Shown here piece after piece: positions 6,965-16,051 of a stretch of DNA of 64,000 nucleotides. The notes beneath the pieces are model-generated. The model saw only the letters and a list, made by a program, of their open reading frames with translations. It had not been told where the DNA came from and did not search any database. The first letter of the stretch is position 1; each line of letters starts with the position of its first letter. A program made the position numbers and the translations under genes. Origin of the DNA: Brevundimonas basaltis (GTDB taxonomy: Bacteria; Pseudomonadota; Alphaproteobacteria; Caulobacterales; Caulobacteraceae); contig NZ_JACHFZ010000006.1 in assembly GCF_014202075.1 (NCBI RefSeq), positions 1 through 64,000 on the forward strand, given 5' to 3'.

Positions 6965-8385
6965 AGCGCCCGCTGATGCGTCTGGCCTCCGTCGCTCTCG
7001 CCGGCCTGCTGGTCGTCGCCCTGCCGTCGCTCTCGGAGGTGCAGGCCCAGACCCGCGCCGCCGTCTCGATGGGTGCGCAGTCCCAGTTGATCAGCCTGCC
7101 GCGCGGCTCGTCGATGGCGGTCGATCTGCCGGCCGACGCCCGCGACGTGATCGTGCCGAATCCGCTGGTCGCCGAAGCCATGCTGCACTCGCCGCGCCGC
7201 ATCACCATCATCGGCCTCGCGCCGGGTGAGACCGACGCGGTCGTGCTCGATAACGCGGGCCGAACCATCCTGTCGCTGCGCATCCGGGTCGACGCCGGCG
7301 TGTCCGCGCTGCAGGACACCCTCGGCCGGGTTATGCCCGGAGCGAACGTCCACGCCGAGGCCGTCAACGACAGCGTTATCCTGACGGGCACGGTCTTCAG
7401 CCCCGGCGAGGCCGACCGGGCCAGCCAGGTCGCCCGCGCCTTCGTCTCCGGGCCCGAGAAGGTCATCAACATGATGACCATTCAAGGCTCCGACCAGATC
7501 ACCGTCCGGGCCCGGATCGTCGAGGTCCAACGCACTGCCGTGAAACAACTGGGTCTGGACGCCAGCGCCGTCCTCGCCAGCGTCGGTAACGGCCTGACCC
7601 TGACCCAGGCCGCGACCTTCGCCGTCTCCGGCAGCCAGCTGGGCGGGGGCATCCTGAACTACCAGGACTCGGCCGGCGACGGCAGCACTCTGAATACATC
7701 GCTGCGGGCCTTCGAGCGCGCCGGTCTGGTCCGCATTCTGGCCGAGCCGAACATCACCACGGCCAACGGCGAGGCCGCCGAATTCCTTGCCGGTGGCGAG
7801 TTCCCGGTTCCCGTCGGTCAGGAAGTCGACGGCAACGGCACCAAGGTGACCATCGAGTTCAAGCCGTATGGGGTGCGGCTGGCGGTCCGGCCGATTGTGC
7901 TTTCGCCCGGTCGGATATCCCTGCAGCTGTCGACCGAAGTGTCCGAGCTGACGTCGCTCGGCGCCTTTACCCTGGGCGGGACGACGGGGTCGTCCCTTGT
8001 TATCCCCGGCCTTGCCGTTCGCCGAGCGTCCAACACCGTCGAACTGCCGTCGGGCGGCTCGCTGATGATCGCGGGGCTGCTGCGGGAAGACACTCGCCAG
8101 AACATCGACCAGTTGCCCGGATTGGGTGATCTGCCGGTGCTCGGCGCCCTGTTCCGCTCGCGCGACTATCTGTCCGGCGAAACCGAACTGGTGATCATCG
8201 TCGAGGCCTACATCGTCTCGCCGACCTCGCCGGGCCGGATGCAAACGCCCGCCGACGGCCTGCGCATCGCCAATGACGCCCAGACCATCCTGTTCGGACA
8301 GCTGAACCAGCACTACGGCCGGGCCGGCGCCGCGGACGCCGCCGACGCAGGCTGGAGCGGCCCTGTGGGCTATGTGATCGAATGA
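6961..8385 (+). CDS. cpaC: Flp pilus secretin CpaC (RcpA)
   Basis: CpaC forms the outer-membrane ring through which the Flp pilus emerges. The 474-residue precursor has a signal peptide (about residues 1-28, ending in VQAQ). It then has the pilus-assembly N-domain (LISLPRGSSMAVDLPADARDV), a BON/N1-like segment, and a C-terminal type II/III secretin domain (about residues 235-420) with GEAAEFLAGGEFPVPV and a VPGLAVRRASNTVELPSG segment. Length and architecture are usual for the family. It is coupled by four-base overlaps to both cpaB and cpaD. Confidence 0.94.
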   Translation: MKRPLMRLASVALAGLLVVALPSLSEVQAQTRAAVSMGAQSQLISLPRGSSMAVDLPADARDVIVPNPLVAEAMLHSPRRITIIGLAPGETDAVVLDNAGRTILSLRIRVDAGVSALQDTLGRVMPGANVHAEAVNDSVILTGTVFSPGEADRASQVARAFVSGPEKVINMMTIQGSDQITVRARIVEVQRTAVKQLGLDASAVLASVGNGLTLTQAATFAVSGSQLGGGILNYQDSAGDGSTLNTSLRAFERAGLVRILAEPNITTANGEAAEFLAGGEFPVPVGQEVDGNGTKVTIEFKPYGVRLAVRPIVLSPGRISLQLSTEVSELTSLGAFTLGGTTGSSLVIPGLAVRRASNTVELPSGGSLMIAGLLREDTRQNIDQLPGLGDLPVLGALFRSRDYLSGETELVIIVEAYIVSPTSPGRMQTPADGLRIANDAQTILFGQLNQHYGRAGAADAADAGWSGPVGYVIE

Positions 8386-9056
8386 GGACCCCGATGATGC
8401 GCGCCCTCTTCCTGACCGTCGCCGCGACCGCCGTCCTCGGGGCCTGCGCCACGACCGGCGGTTCGAGCATGGAGCCGATTACGCCCCTGTCCCGCTATTC
8501 GCTGCGGGTTGAGCCGGGTCTCGACCGGATCGCACTCGCCGTTCACGAGGACGGACTGTCGTACAGGCAACAGGCCGCGCTCAACGATCTGGCCGGGCGC
8601 TATTTCGCCTCAGGCGTCGGCGCCGTGCGGATCGAGGGGCCCTCGGGCGACGACCCGGCGGCGGCGCGGCAGACCTGGGCCGTTCGCTCGGCGCTGGAGT
8701 CCGCCGGATTGCCGGCCGACCGCATCGTCGTCGCCTCCTACGCCGCGCCCGATCCCAGGGCTCCGGTCCTCGCTGGCTTCGAGACGGTTCGCGCGGCGAT
8801 TCCCAACTGCGCCGCGGAACCGCGAGCGATGGAAGGTCGGTTCTCGAACAACAGTTCCATGGGCCTGGGCTGCGCCATCAACGCCAACCTCGCCGCCCAG
8901 ATCGCCGATCCGCGCGACATCGTGGGCCCTCGTCCGATCAGCCCGGCGGACTCCGGCCGCGCAGCGGTGGTGTTCGACAACTATCGCCGGGGCGAGGTCA
9001 CCTCGGCACCGCAGGAAACCCTGGTCGAGGGCCGTATCGCCCGGGCCGTGGAATAG
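8382..9056 (+). CDS. cpaD: CpaD-family pilus assembly lipoprotein
   Basis: The product is about 224 residues with a lipoprotein signal ending in VLGAC (lipobox Cys near residue 22; starts at 8382 or 8394 are possible). The rest matches the CpaD family, with SYRQQAALNDLAGRY and NLAAQIADPRDIVGPRP motifs. CpaD is believed to be an outer-membrane pilotin-like partner of the CpaC secretin. It overlaps cpaC by four bases and is followed after seven bases by cpaE. Confidence 0.9.
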   Translation: MRTPMMRALFLTVAATAVLGACATTGGSSMEPITPLSRYSLRVEPGLDRIALAVHEDGLSYRQQAALNDLAGRYFASGVGAVRIEGPSGDDPAAARQTWAVRSALESAGLPADRIVVASYAAPDPRAPVLAGFETVRAAIPNCAAEPRAMEGRFSNNSSMGLGCAINANLAAQIADPRDIVGPRPISPADSGRAAVVFDNYRRGEVTSAPQETLVEGRIARAVE

Positions 9057-9063
9057 TCGCACC

Positions 9064-10605
9064 ATGACCAACGCCTTCCCCCGACCGGTCGAGGATTTCG
9101 AGGACGAGTTCGACCTCGATATGGGCTATGTCGCCTCGGGCCCGGGCGGCGCGCCCCGGCTCGAGGACGATTTCGGCGGGATGACGCCGAGCCAGCGGGA
9201 CGCTGCGGTTATGGAGGATGCGGCGCGCCCGCCGTTGCAGTTCACGCCGCCGGCTGTGCCGGCCGCTCAATCAGCGGCGGGACCCGAGAACCAGATGCCG
9301 GCCGTCGCCGGCTTCAATCCGGTCGGCGATCTGGTCGCCGGCGCCTCCGCGGCGTTCTCGCCGCCGGCGCTGGGCGGAGGCGGGCCTGAAGTTTCAGTGC
9401 CGCGCATCGCCATCCATGTCTTCGCCGAGCGTCAGGACACTCTCGCCGCCGCCGAGCGCGCCGGTCAGGATCGCCGCCTGTCGCGCGCCACCACCCAGAT
9501 CCGGGTCGGCGGCGTCGCGGCCGCCGTGGAGGCCTATCAGCACGAGCCGACGCCCCCGCTGATCATCGTCGAGTGCCTCAAGGATCCGCAGACGCTGCTG
9601 TGGGAAGTCGATCAGCTGGCCGAGGTCTGCGACGCCGGCACCAAGGTGGTCGTCATCGGCGCCACCAACGACATCCTGCTGTTCCGCGAACTGATGCGGC
9701 GAGGCGTCAGCGAATATCTGGTCGCGCCGTTGCAGCCGCTGCAGCTTATCGCGGCCATCGGCGGACTGTTCTCCGATCCGGCCCAACCCTTCGTCGGACG
9801 CTCGATCGCCTTCGTCGGGGCTCGCGGCGGCGCCGGGGCCAGTTCGGTCGCCCACAACACCGCCTATGCGATGAGTGAGCGGATCGGGGCCAATACCGTC
9901 ATCGTCGACTACGACCTGCCTTTCGGCACCGCCGGCCTCGACTTCAACCAGGACCCCCTCAACGGGGTTGCGGACGCCCTCACCCAGCCCGACCGCCTCG
10001 ATCCCGTCCTGCTCGACCGGATGATGGTCCGCTGCACCGACAAGCTCAGCCTGTTCGCGGCCCCGGCCACCCTCGATACGGATTGGGACATCTCTCCCGA
10101 AGCGTTCGAGGAGGTCACCACCCAGATCCGTTCGACCGCGCCATTCGTGGTGCTCGACCTGCCGCACCTGTGGTCGGGTTGGATGCGCCGCACCCTGATC
10201 GCCGCCGATGAGGTGGTGGTGGTGGCTACGCCGGACCTCGCCAGCCTGCGCAACGCCAAGAACATGATCGACCTGATCCGTCAGGGTCGACCCAACGACG
10301 CGCCGCCGCGTCTGGTGCTGAACCAGGTCGGCGTTCCGGGTCGTCCGGAGATTCCTGCGAAGGAATTCGGGGCGGCCCTCGGGGTTCATCCCAGCCTGGT
10401 CATCCCGTTCGATCCCAAGGTGTTCGGTGCGGCCGCCAACAACGGGCAGATGATCCTCGACTCCGGCGCCAAGTCCAAGGCCGCCGACGCCTTCCAGATG
10501 CTGGCCCAGATCGTCTCCTGCCGCGAACTGCCGATGCTGCCCGGAGCCAGGAGCAAAGGCGAAGGGAAGTCGCTGTTCGCCGGCCTCTTCAGAAAGAAGA
10601 CCTGA
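9064..10605 (+). CDS. cpaE: Pilus assembly ATPase CpaE (TadZ, MinD/ParA-like)
   Basis: CpaE/TadZ proteins localise the Flp pilus machine to the cell pole. The 513-residue protein has a disordered acidic N-terminus (about residues 1-110), an atypical receiver-like domain (about 115-245) and a MinD/ParA-type domain from about 255. The P-loop reads GARGGAGASS: the signature lysine of the deviant Walker A is replaced by Arg and the second lysine by Ala/Ser, as is usual in CpaE proteins. The start at 9064 is chosen over upstream in-frame codons because those lie inside cpaD. It is separated by three bases from cpaF. Confidence 0.92.
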   Translation: MTNAFPRPVEDFEDEFDLDMGYVASGPGGAPRLEDDFGGMTPSQRDAAVMEDAARPPLQFTPPAVPAAQSAAGPENQMPAVAGFNPVGDLVAGASAAFSPPALGGGGPEVSVPRIAIHVFAERQDTLAAAERAGQDRRLSRATTQIRVGGVAAAVEAYQHEPTPPLIIVECLKDPQTLLWEVDQLAEVCDAGTKVVVIGATNDILLFRELMRRGVSEYLVAPLQPLQLIAAIGGLFSDPAQPFVGRSIAFVGARGGAGASSVAHNTAYAMSERIGANTVIVDYDLPFGTAGLDFNQDPLNGVADALTQPDRLDPVLLDRMMVRCTDKLSLFAAPATLDTDWDISPEAFEEVTTQIRSTAPFVVLDLPHLWSGWMRRTLIAADEVVVVATPDLASLRNAKNMIDLIRQGRPNDAPPRLVLNQVGVPGRPEIPAKEFGAALGVHPSLVIPFDPKVFGAAANNGQMILDSGAKSKAADAFQMLAQIVSCRELPMLPGARSKGEGKSLFAGLFRKKT

Positions 10606-10608
10606 CGG

Positions 10609-12222
10609 GTGTTCGGGAAGCGCACAGGTCAGCCTGGAGCACCAGCCGCGGCGCTTCGTCCGGCGCCGGCGGCTGCGCCGCCGCCCGTGCCCCAACCCGA
10701 GGCCGGCGTTCAGACCCAAGCCTTCGCGTTCGGCGGGGAGGTCGCCGAACTGGGGCGGGAAGAGCGCGCGGCCGAATCCTATACCGCCAAGCCCGCCTCC
10801 GAGGCCGCCGACCGTCTTGATGCCCTGGCCTCGCGCGCCAAACCCGCCGAGGCGCCGCCGTCGCCCAAGAATGCGCCGGGACCCAAGGCCACGCCGGGCT
10901 TCGAACAGCTGAAGAAGGCCCAGGCGGTCGCCGAGATCGTCCGCGAGCAGTCGGACTACTATCACGCCACCAAGACGACGATCTTCAACGCCCTGATGAA
11001 CACCATCGACCTGGCCCAGTTGGCGGGTCTGGATCCAAAGGCGGCGGCCGAGGAAATCCGCGACATCGTCGCCGAGCTGGTGGCGATCAAGAACGTCTCC
11101 ATGTCGGTGGCCGAGCAGGAGCACCTGGTCCAGGACATCGTCAATGACGTGCTGGGCTATGGCCCGCTGGAGCCGCTGCTGGCCCGTGACGACATCGCCG
11201 ACATCATGGTCAACGGCGCCGGTCGGGTGTTCATCGAGGTCGGCGGCAAGGTCCAGCTGACCAACGTCCGCTTCCGCGACAATACCCAGCTGATGAACAT
11301 CTGCCAGCGGATCGTGTCGCAGGTCGGCCGCCGCGTCGACGAGAGCTCCCCGATCTGCGACGCCCGCCTGCCCGACGGCAGCCGCGTCAACGTCATCGCC
11401 CCGCCGCTGGCCATCGACGGCGCCACCCTGACGATCCGGAAGTTCAAAAAAGACAAGTTGACGATGAAGAATCTGGTGGAGTTCGCCTCCATCAGTCCCG
11501 AGGGCGCCCGGGTCCTCGGCGTCATCGGCGCCTCGCGCTGCAACCTGGTGATTTCGGGAGGGACCGGCTCGGGCAAGACCACCTTGCTGAACACCCTGAC
11601 CGCCTTCATCGATCCGACCGAGCGGGTCATCACCTGCGAGGACGCGGCGGAACTCCAGCTGCAGCAGCCGCATGTGGTGCGTCTGGAGACCCGGCCGCCC
11701 AACCTTGAGGGACAGGGCCAGATCACCATGCGGGATCTGGTCAAGAACTGCCTCCGGATGCGTCCCGAACGTATCATCGTCGGCGAGGTCCGCGGCCCCG
11801 AGGCCTTCGATCTATTGCAGGCCATGAACACCGGCCACGACGGCTCGATGGGCACGCTTCACGCCAATAGCCCGCGCGAGGCCATCAGCCGGATGGAGTC
11901 GATGATCACCATGGGCGGCTACGGCCTGCCGTCCAAGACCATCCGCGAGATGATCGTCGGATCGGTTGACGTCATCATCCAGGCGGCGCGGCTGCGGGAT
12001 GGTTCGCGTCGTATCACCCACATCACCGAGGTGGTCGGGCTGGAAGGCGACGTCATCGTCACCCAGGACCTGTTCGTCTACGAGATCACCGGCGAGGACG
12101 AGAACGGCAAGATCATCGGCCGCCATCGTTCGACCGGCATCGCCCGCCCCCGCTTTTGGGACCGGGCCCGGTACTACGGACTCGAGCGCGAGCTGGCCGA
12201 AGCCCTCGACGCGGCGGAGTAG
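10609..12222 (+). CDS. cpaF: Flp pilus assembly ATPase CpaF (TadA)
   Basis: CpaF is the hexameric secretion ATPase that powers pilus extension and, in Tad systems, retraction as well. The 537-residue protein has a Pro/Ala-rich N-terminal extension (about residues 1-85) and an N-terminal helical domain. The core holds a Walker A site ISGGTGSGKTTLLN (near residue 320), an Asp box, a Walker B IIVGEVRGPEAFDLLQAMNTGH and a His box GTLHANSPREA. It starts at GTG three bases after cpaE and ends six bases before cpaG. All catalytic motifs look intact. Confidence 0.95.
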   Translation: MFGKRTGQPGAPAAALRPAPAAAPPPVPQPEAGVQTQAFAFGGEVAELGREERAAESYTAKPASEAADRLDALASRAKPAEAPPSPKNAPGPKATPGFEQLKKAQAVAEIVREQSDYYHATKTTIFNALMNTIDLAQLAGLDPKAAAEEIRDIVAELVAIKNVSMSVAEQEHLVQDIVNDVLGYGPLEPLLARDDIADIMVNGAGRVFIEVGGKVQLTNVRFRDNTQLMNICQRIVSQVGRRVDESSPICDARLPDGSRVNVIAPPLAIDGATLTIRKFKKDKLTMKNLVEFASISPEGARVLGVIGASRCNLVISGGTGSGKTTLLNTLTAFIDPTERVITCEDAAELQLQQPHVVRLETRPPNLEGQGQITMRDLVKNCLRMRPERIIVGEVRGPEAFDLLQAMNTGHDGSMGTLHANSPREAISRMESMITMGGYGLPSKTIREMIVGSVDVIIQAARLRDGSRRITHITEVVGLEGDVIVTQDLFVYEITGEDENGKIIGRHRSTGIARPRFWDRARYYGLERELAEALDAAE

Positions 12223-12227
12223 GGCGA

Positions 12228-13202
12228 ATGCTTCCTGTTCTGGCAGCGGTTCTGGCCTTCATCACCATCGGCGGGCTCGGTTGGGCTTTCGTCGGCGGCG
12301 GCGACTCGTCGGAGGCGGCGATCAAGCGAGCCCAGCATTTCGGCGGACCGAAGCAGAACGCCGCGGCCCGGAAGGCCGCCGTCGCCAATACGCCGGAGGC
12401 CCGCCGCAAGCAGATCATGGATCAGCTGCAGGAATCAGAGCGCGCTGAGCGCAAGGCCCGGGTCAGCCTGAAAGCCAAACTGAAGCAGGCCGGTCTCACG
12501 ACGACGGTGCGGACCTTCTGGATCATCAGCGCGGTGCTGGGCGTCCTGGCGCTGTTGCTGCCCCTGCTGTTCGGCCTGAACATCCTCATCGCCGCCGGCG
12601 CCGCCGTGGTCTTCGGCCTGGGCCTTCCGCGCTGGCTGGTCGGCTTTCTCGGCGCGCGTCGCCGCAAGAAATTCTCCAGCCACTTCGCCGACGCCGTCGA
12701 TGTCATCGTGCGCGGCATCAAGTCCGGCCTGCCGGTCCACGACTGTTTCAAGATCATTGCTCGCGAAAGCCCCGCTCCGCTCGGCGGCGAGTTCCAGATG
12801 CTGGTGGAAGGTCTCGGCGTGGGCCTGACGCTGCAGCAGGCGCTCGAGAAGATGTACGAGCGCATGCCGACGCCGGAGCTGAAATTCTTCGCCATCGTCA
12901 TCGGCATCCAGCAGAAGACCGGCGGCAACCTGGCCGAGGCGCTGGGCAACCTGTCGACCGTGCTGCGGGCCCGCAAGATGATGGGCGAGAAGATCAAGGC
13001 CCTGTCGTCCGAGGCCACCGCCTCGGCCGGCATCATCGGTTCGCTGCCGCCCGCCGTGATGATCCTCGTGAGCATCACCACCCCGGCCTACATGGGCAAG
13101 CTGTTCACCGAGCCGCGCGGCCAGTTCATGCTGCTGATCGCTGTCCTGATGATGTCGCTCGGCGTCTTCGTGATGAAGCGCATGATCTCGTTCAAGTTCT
13201 AG
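12228..13202 (+). CDS. cpaG: Flp pilus inner-membrane platform protein CpaG (TadB)
   Basis: The 324-residue protein is a T2SSF-domain platform protein. A first membrane helix (about residues 3-25) is followed by a charged cytoplasmic stretch rich in Arg/Lys, two hydrophobic segments (about 95-145), the cytoplasmic T2SSF bundle (GLPVHDCFKIIARES...GLTLQQALEKMYERMPTPELKFF) and two C-terminal helices. With CpaH it anchors the CpaF ATPase. The start at 12228, five bases after the cpaF stop, fits better than the frame's earlier codons inside cpaF. Confidence 0.92.
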   Translation: MLPVLAAVLAFITIGGLGWAFVGGGDSSEAAIKRAQHFGGPKQNAAARKAAVANTPEARRKQIMDQLQESERAERKARVSLKAKLKQAGLTTTVRTFWIISAVLGVLALLLPLLFGLNILIAAGAAVVFGLGLPRWLVGFLGARRRKKFSSHFADAVDVIVRGIKSGLPVHDCFKIIARESPAPLGGEFQMLVEGLGVGLTLQQALEKMYERMPTPELKFFAIVIGIQQKTGGNLAEALGNLSTVLRARKMMGEKIKALSSEATASAGIIGSLPPAVMILVSITTPAYMGKLFTEPRGQFMLLIAVLMMSLGVFVMKRMISFKF

Positions 13203-13213
13203 GAGGGGCCGGC

Positions 13214-14203
13214 GTGGGAGACATCATCGGCTTCGTCACCAATCTGCAGAACCTGCTCAGCATGGGCGTCGGCGTGCTGGTGTTCGCCACCCTTGTGACC
13301 CTCCTCGGCTCGTTGGGGGGCGAGGCCAAGCTGGAAGGGCGGATGAAGGCCGTGGCCGAGCGCCGGGAGGAGCTGAAGCGCCGATCCCGTCAGGCGATCG
13401 CGGCCCAGGGTAGCGGTCCGCACGGGCTCCGCCACAGTGACACCGGCTTCAAGAAGCGGGTCGTCGAACGGCTGAACCTGACCAAGTTGCTTGAGGACCC
13501 CAAGGTTGCGGACAAGATGGCCCAGGCCGGCTATCGCGGTCCGAAGCCCCTGACCACATTCTACTTCTTCCGCTTCTCGATGCCGTTCGTCATGCTGGCG
13601 CTGGCGGTCCTCTACGTCTTCGTGCTGAACGACTTCGGCCTGACGGTGATGGTGCGGCTGACGATCTGCATGTTCGCGGCGGTGATCGGCTTTTATGGGC
13701 CCAACATCTTCCTCGCCAATCGCATCGCCAAGCGCCGCGCCTCGATCATGCAGGCCTTTCCGGATGCGCTGGACCTGCTGCTGATCTGCGTCGAGGCCGG
13801 CATGTCGATCGAGGCCGCGATCCAGAAGGTCAGTCAGGAGATTGGCGGTTCGTCCATCGATCTGGCCGAAGAAATGACCCTGCTGTCCGCCGAGCTGAGC
13901 TACCTGCCCGACCGGCGCCTGGCCTATGAAGGCCTCGCCAAGCGGACCAACCATCCAGGCGTGAAGTCGGTGGCCACCGCCATGACCCAGGCCGAGACCT
14001 ACGGCACGCCCCTGGGCTCGGCCTTGCGGACCATGGCCAAGGAGAACCGGGAGATGCGCCTGTCGGCGGCGGAGAAGAAGGCCGCGGCCCTGCCCGCCAA
14101 GCTGACCGTGCCGATGATCCTGTTCTTCCTGCCGGTGCTGTTCATCGTCATCCTGACGCCGGCCATCATCAGCATCCAGGACACGATGGCCAAGGGCGGC
14201 TAG
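13214..14203 (+). CDS. cpaH: Flp pilus inner-membrane platform protein CpaH (TadC)
   Basis: This 329-residue protein is the second T2SSF-domain platform subunit. It has an N-terminal helix (about residues 15-35), a pair of helices around 115-165, the bundle ALDLLLICVEAGMSIEAAIQKVSQE...YGTPLGSALRTMAKENREMR, and a C-terminal hydrophobic segment. Its GTG start is preceded by a strong AGGAGG that overlaps the cpaG stop. It is the last gene of the cpa operon and ends in a four-base convergent overlap with the SRPBCC gene. Confidence 0.92.
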   Translation: MGDIIGFVTNLQNLLSMGVGVLVFATLVTLLGSLGGEAKLEGRMKAVAERREELKRRSRQAIAAQGSGPHGLRHSDTGFKKRVVERLNLTKLLEDPKVADKMAQAGYRGPKPLTTFYFFRFSMPFVMLALAVLYVFVLNDFGLTVMVRLTICMFAAVIGFYGPNIFLANRIAKRRASIMQAFPDALDLLLICVEAGMSIEAAIQKVSQEIGGSSIDLAEEMTLLSAELSYLPDRRLAYEGLAKRTNHPGVKSVATAMTQAETYGTPLGSALRTMAKENREMRLSAAEKKAAALPAKLTVPMILFFLPVLFIVILTPAIISIQDTMAKGG

Positions 14204-14631
14204 GCTTCGGCCGCCGTCTTCATCCCTTCGGCGATGGAGTCGACCGCCGTGCGCAACACCTTGCGGTGGCGATCGAAATACATTTCGCCGCGCAGGCCGG
14301 TGAAGATAAATCCGTTGGCGACGATGCAACTGCCCGGCTCGAGTTCCTCAATCTCGAAATAGCGCAGCGAACTGAACCACAGGCCGCGCTTCTCGGCCCA
14401 GACCAGCTGGGCGAGCGGTTGCCACTCTCCGACCCGCGCCGTCGCCCGCCGCTCGGGAAGGCCGGGAACGGCCTCGCTCAGGGCGATGGAGCCGCCATAG
14501 GCGATCACGCCCTCGACAGAGGTCTCGATCGGGTTCCAGCGATCCCACCCGGGCAGGTCAGCGATCAGCTCCCAGATCCGGTCGGCGGGCGCGCGGACGC
14601 CGATGCGTTTTTCGATACGGGCTGTTTCCAT
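14200..14631 (-). CDS. SRPBCC (START-like/polyketide cyclase) domain protein
   Basis: The 143-residue protein is a single SRPBCC domain: an N-terminal strand pair with RIEKRIGVRAPADRIWELIADLPGWDRWNPIE, central strands and a long C-terminal helix ending in SIAEGMKTAAEA. Such helix-grip folds bind hydrophobic ligands in a deep cavity. Stand-alone members in Alphaproteobacteria are mostly uncharacterised, and no catalytic residues are known. Convergent to cpaH, with no sign of functional linkage to the pilus. Confidence 0.8.
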   Translation of the reverse strand: METARIEKRIGVRAPADRIWELIADLPGWDRWNPIETSVEGVIAYGGSIALSEAVPGLPERRATARVGEWQPLAQLVWAEKRGLWFSSLRYFEIEELEPGSCIVANGFIFTGLRGEMYFDRHRKVLRTAVDSIAEGMKTAAEA

Positions 14632-14670
14632 GGTTCCGATCTGGCACGGCTTCTCGACGGTGAAAAGACG

Positions 14671-15972
14671 TCAGCGATTGCCTTCAGGACCGGGCTGCGA
14701 AGCGGGCGGGGTGTCGGGCGGCGGCGTCTCGTCGCGGTCGGGCAGGTCGGCGGGGCCAGTTCGCAGCGGGACGCTCAGCCAGCACAGGGCGAGCGCGGCC
14801 CCGAGCAGGACGATGTTGGCCACGAACGGCCCGGCTTCGGCCAGTTCGTACAGGGCCACGCCCATGACCGGCGGGCCGAGGAAGCTGAGGCCGGCGAGAG
14901 ACATCATCAGTCCCGCCACGGCCCCTTGCTCATGCGGGCCGACCGACAGGGACGAGCCGGCGGTGAAGCCCGGTCGGGCGAAGCCGACCCCCATGGAGAC
15001 TACGGCGTAGCCGACGACCACGCCGAAGAAGCCGGGCGCGGCGATGGTCAGGACGTTGCCGGCCAGGGCCAGAGCAGCGCCCCAGCGGATCAGGGCACGG
15101 GGCTCCATCTTGAGCAGGGGGATCAGGCCCCACTGCACCATCAGGGTTCCGGCGGCGCCGGCGAACATGGCCACGCTGATGAACGGCTGGGCCTGACGCA
15201 GGCCTAGCCCGGTCACCGCCAGTTCGTCGATCACGTGGAAGCCAAGCACGGCGATGTTGACGGCCTGCGCGCCCGTGACCAGCAGGCCGTAGAGCAGATA
15301 GTCGCGAACACGCGGATCCTTCCACAGTCCCTTGCCGGCGTGGTCCTGCCGACCACTCGGCGAGGGCTTGCGCACCACCTCGCCGCTGGGCAGGCGCCGC
15401 CAGACGATGAAGAGCACGACGGCGCCCAAGGCGGCGAAGGCGTACATCGGCCCGGCCAGTCCGACGAAGGGCAGGATGAACAGCGGGGCGAGGACCGGGC
15501 CGATGACCGTGCCGAGACCCTGGGCCGAGGCGAGCAGGGACATGGCCTGGGTCCGGTCGCGCGCCGTGGTGCGGTCGGCGACATAGGCTTGGGAGGCGAT
15601 GGGAGCGGCCGAGCCGAACACGCCATAGATAGTCCGCGCCGCGGCCATCAGCCCGAAGGCGACGAGGACGGCCAGCCAGTCTTGCAGGCCTGAGGTGGTG
15701 GCCAGGCCGAAGCCGGCCATGGAAACCACGAAGCCGCCGAGGCCGATCATCATCACCCGCTTGCGACCCATCCGATCCGACAGCCGCGCCCAGAACGGCG
15801 AGGCCAGGGCCCACATCAAGGCCGAGATGGCGAAGGCGCCGGCGACGAGGGTGTCCTGGAGCTCGAACGCGCGGCCGATGGCGGGCAGCACGGACTGCAG
15901 GCCCATATTGCCCGCCGTGGCGATCAGGCTGACCGCGAACAGGATGGCGAAGGCAGGGGAGCGGAGGTTCAC
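14671..15972 (-). CDS. MFS transporter (DHA1/TetA-like)
   Basis: The 433-residue protein shows about twelve transmembrane segments. It has the major-facilitator motif A between helices 2 and 3 (ARLSDRMGRKRVMMIG) and a charged central loop (about residues 196-222), which fits the drug:H+ antiporter-1 group. The C-terminus is a Pro-rich tail. The substrate cannot be predicted. It is transcribed alone, leftward, with the secreted amidohydrolase divergent upstream across an 79-base gap. Confidence 0.85.
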   Translation of the reverse strand: MNLRSPAFAILFAVSLIATAGNMGLQSVLPAIGRAFELQDTLVAGAFAISALMWALASPFWARLSDRMGRKRVMMIGLGGFVVSMAGFGLATTSGLQDWLAVLVAFGLMAAARTIYGVFGSAAPIASQAYVADRTTARDRTQAMSLLASAQGLGTVIGPVLAPLFILPFVGLAGPMYAFAALGAVVLFIVWRRLPSGEVVRKPSPSGRQDHAGKGLWKDPRVRDYLLYGLLVTGAQAVNIAVLGFHVIDELAVTGLGLRQAQPFISVAMFAGAAGTLMVQWGLIPLLKMEPRALIRWGAALALAGNVLTIAAPGFFGVVVGYAVVSMGVGFARPGFTAGSSLSVGPHEQGAVAGLMMSLAGLSFLGPPVMGVALYELAEAGPFVANIVLLGAALALCWLSVPLRTGPADLPDRDETPPPDTPPASQPGPEGNR

Positions 15973-16051
15973 CCGCTGACCTTAGGCGGCGGCCAAGCCT
16001 TGCGGAAGCGCGCTTCGTCGGCGACGCTGCGGTCGATACGGGAGACGCCGC

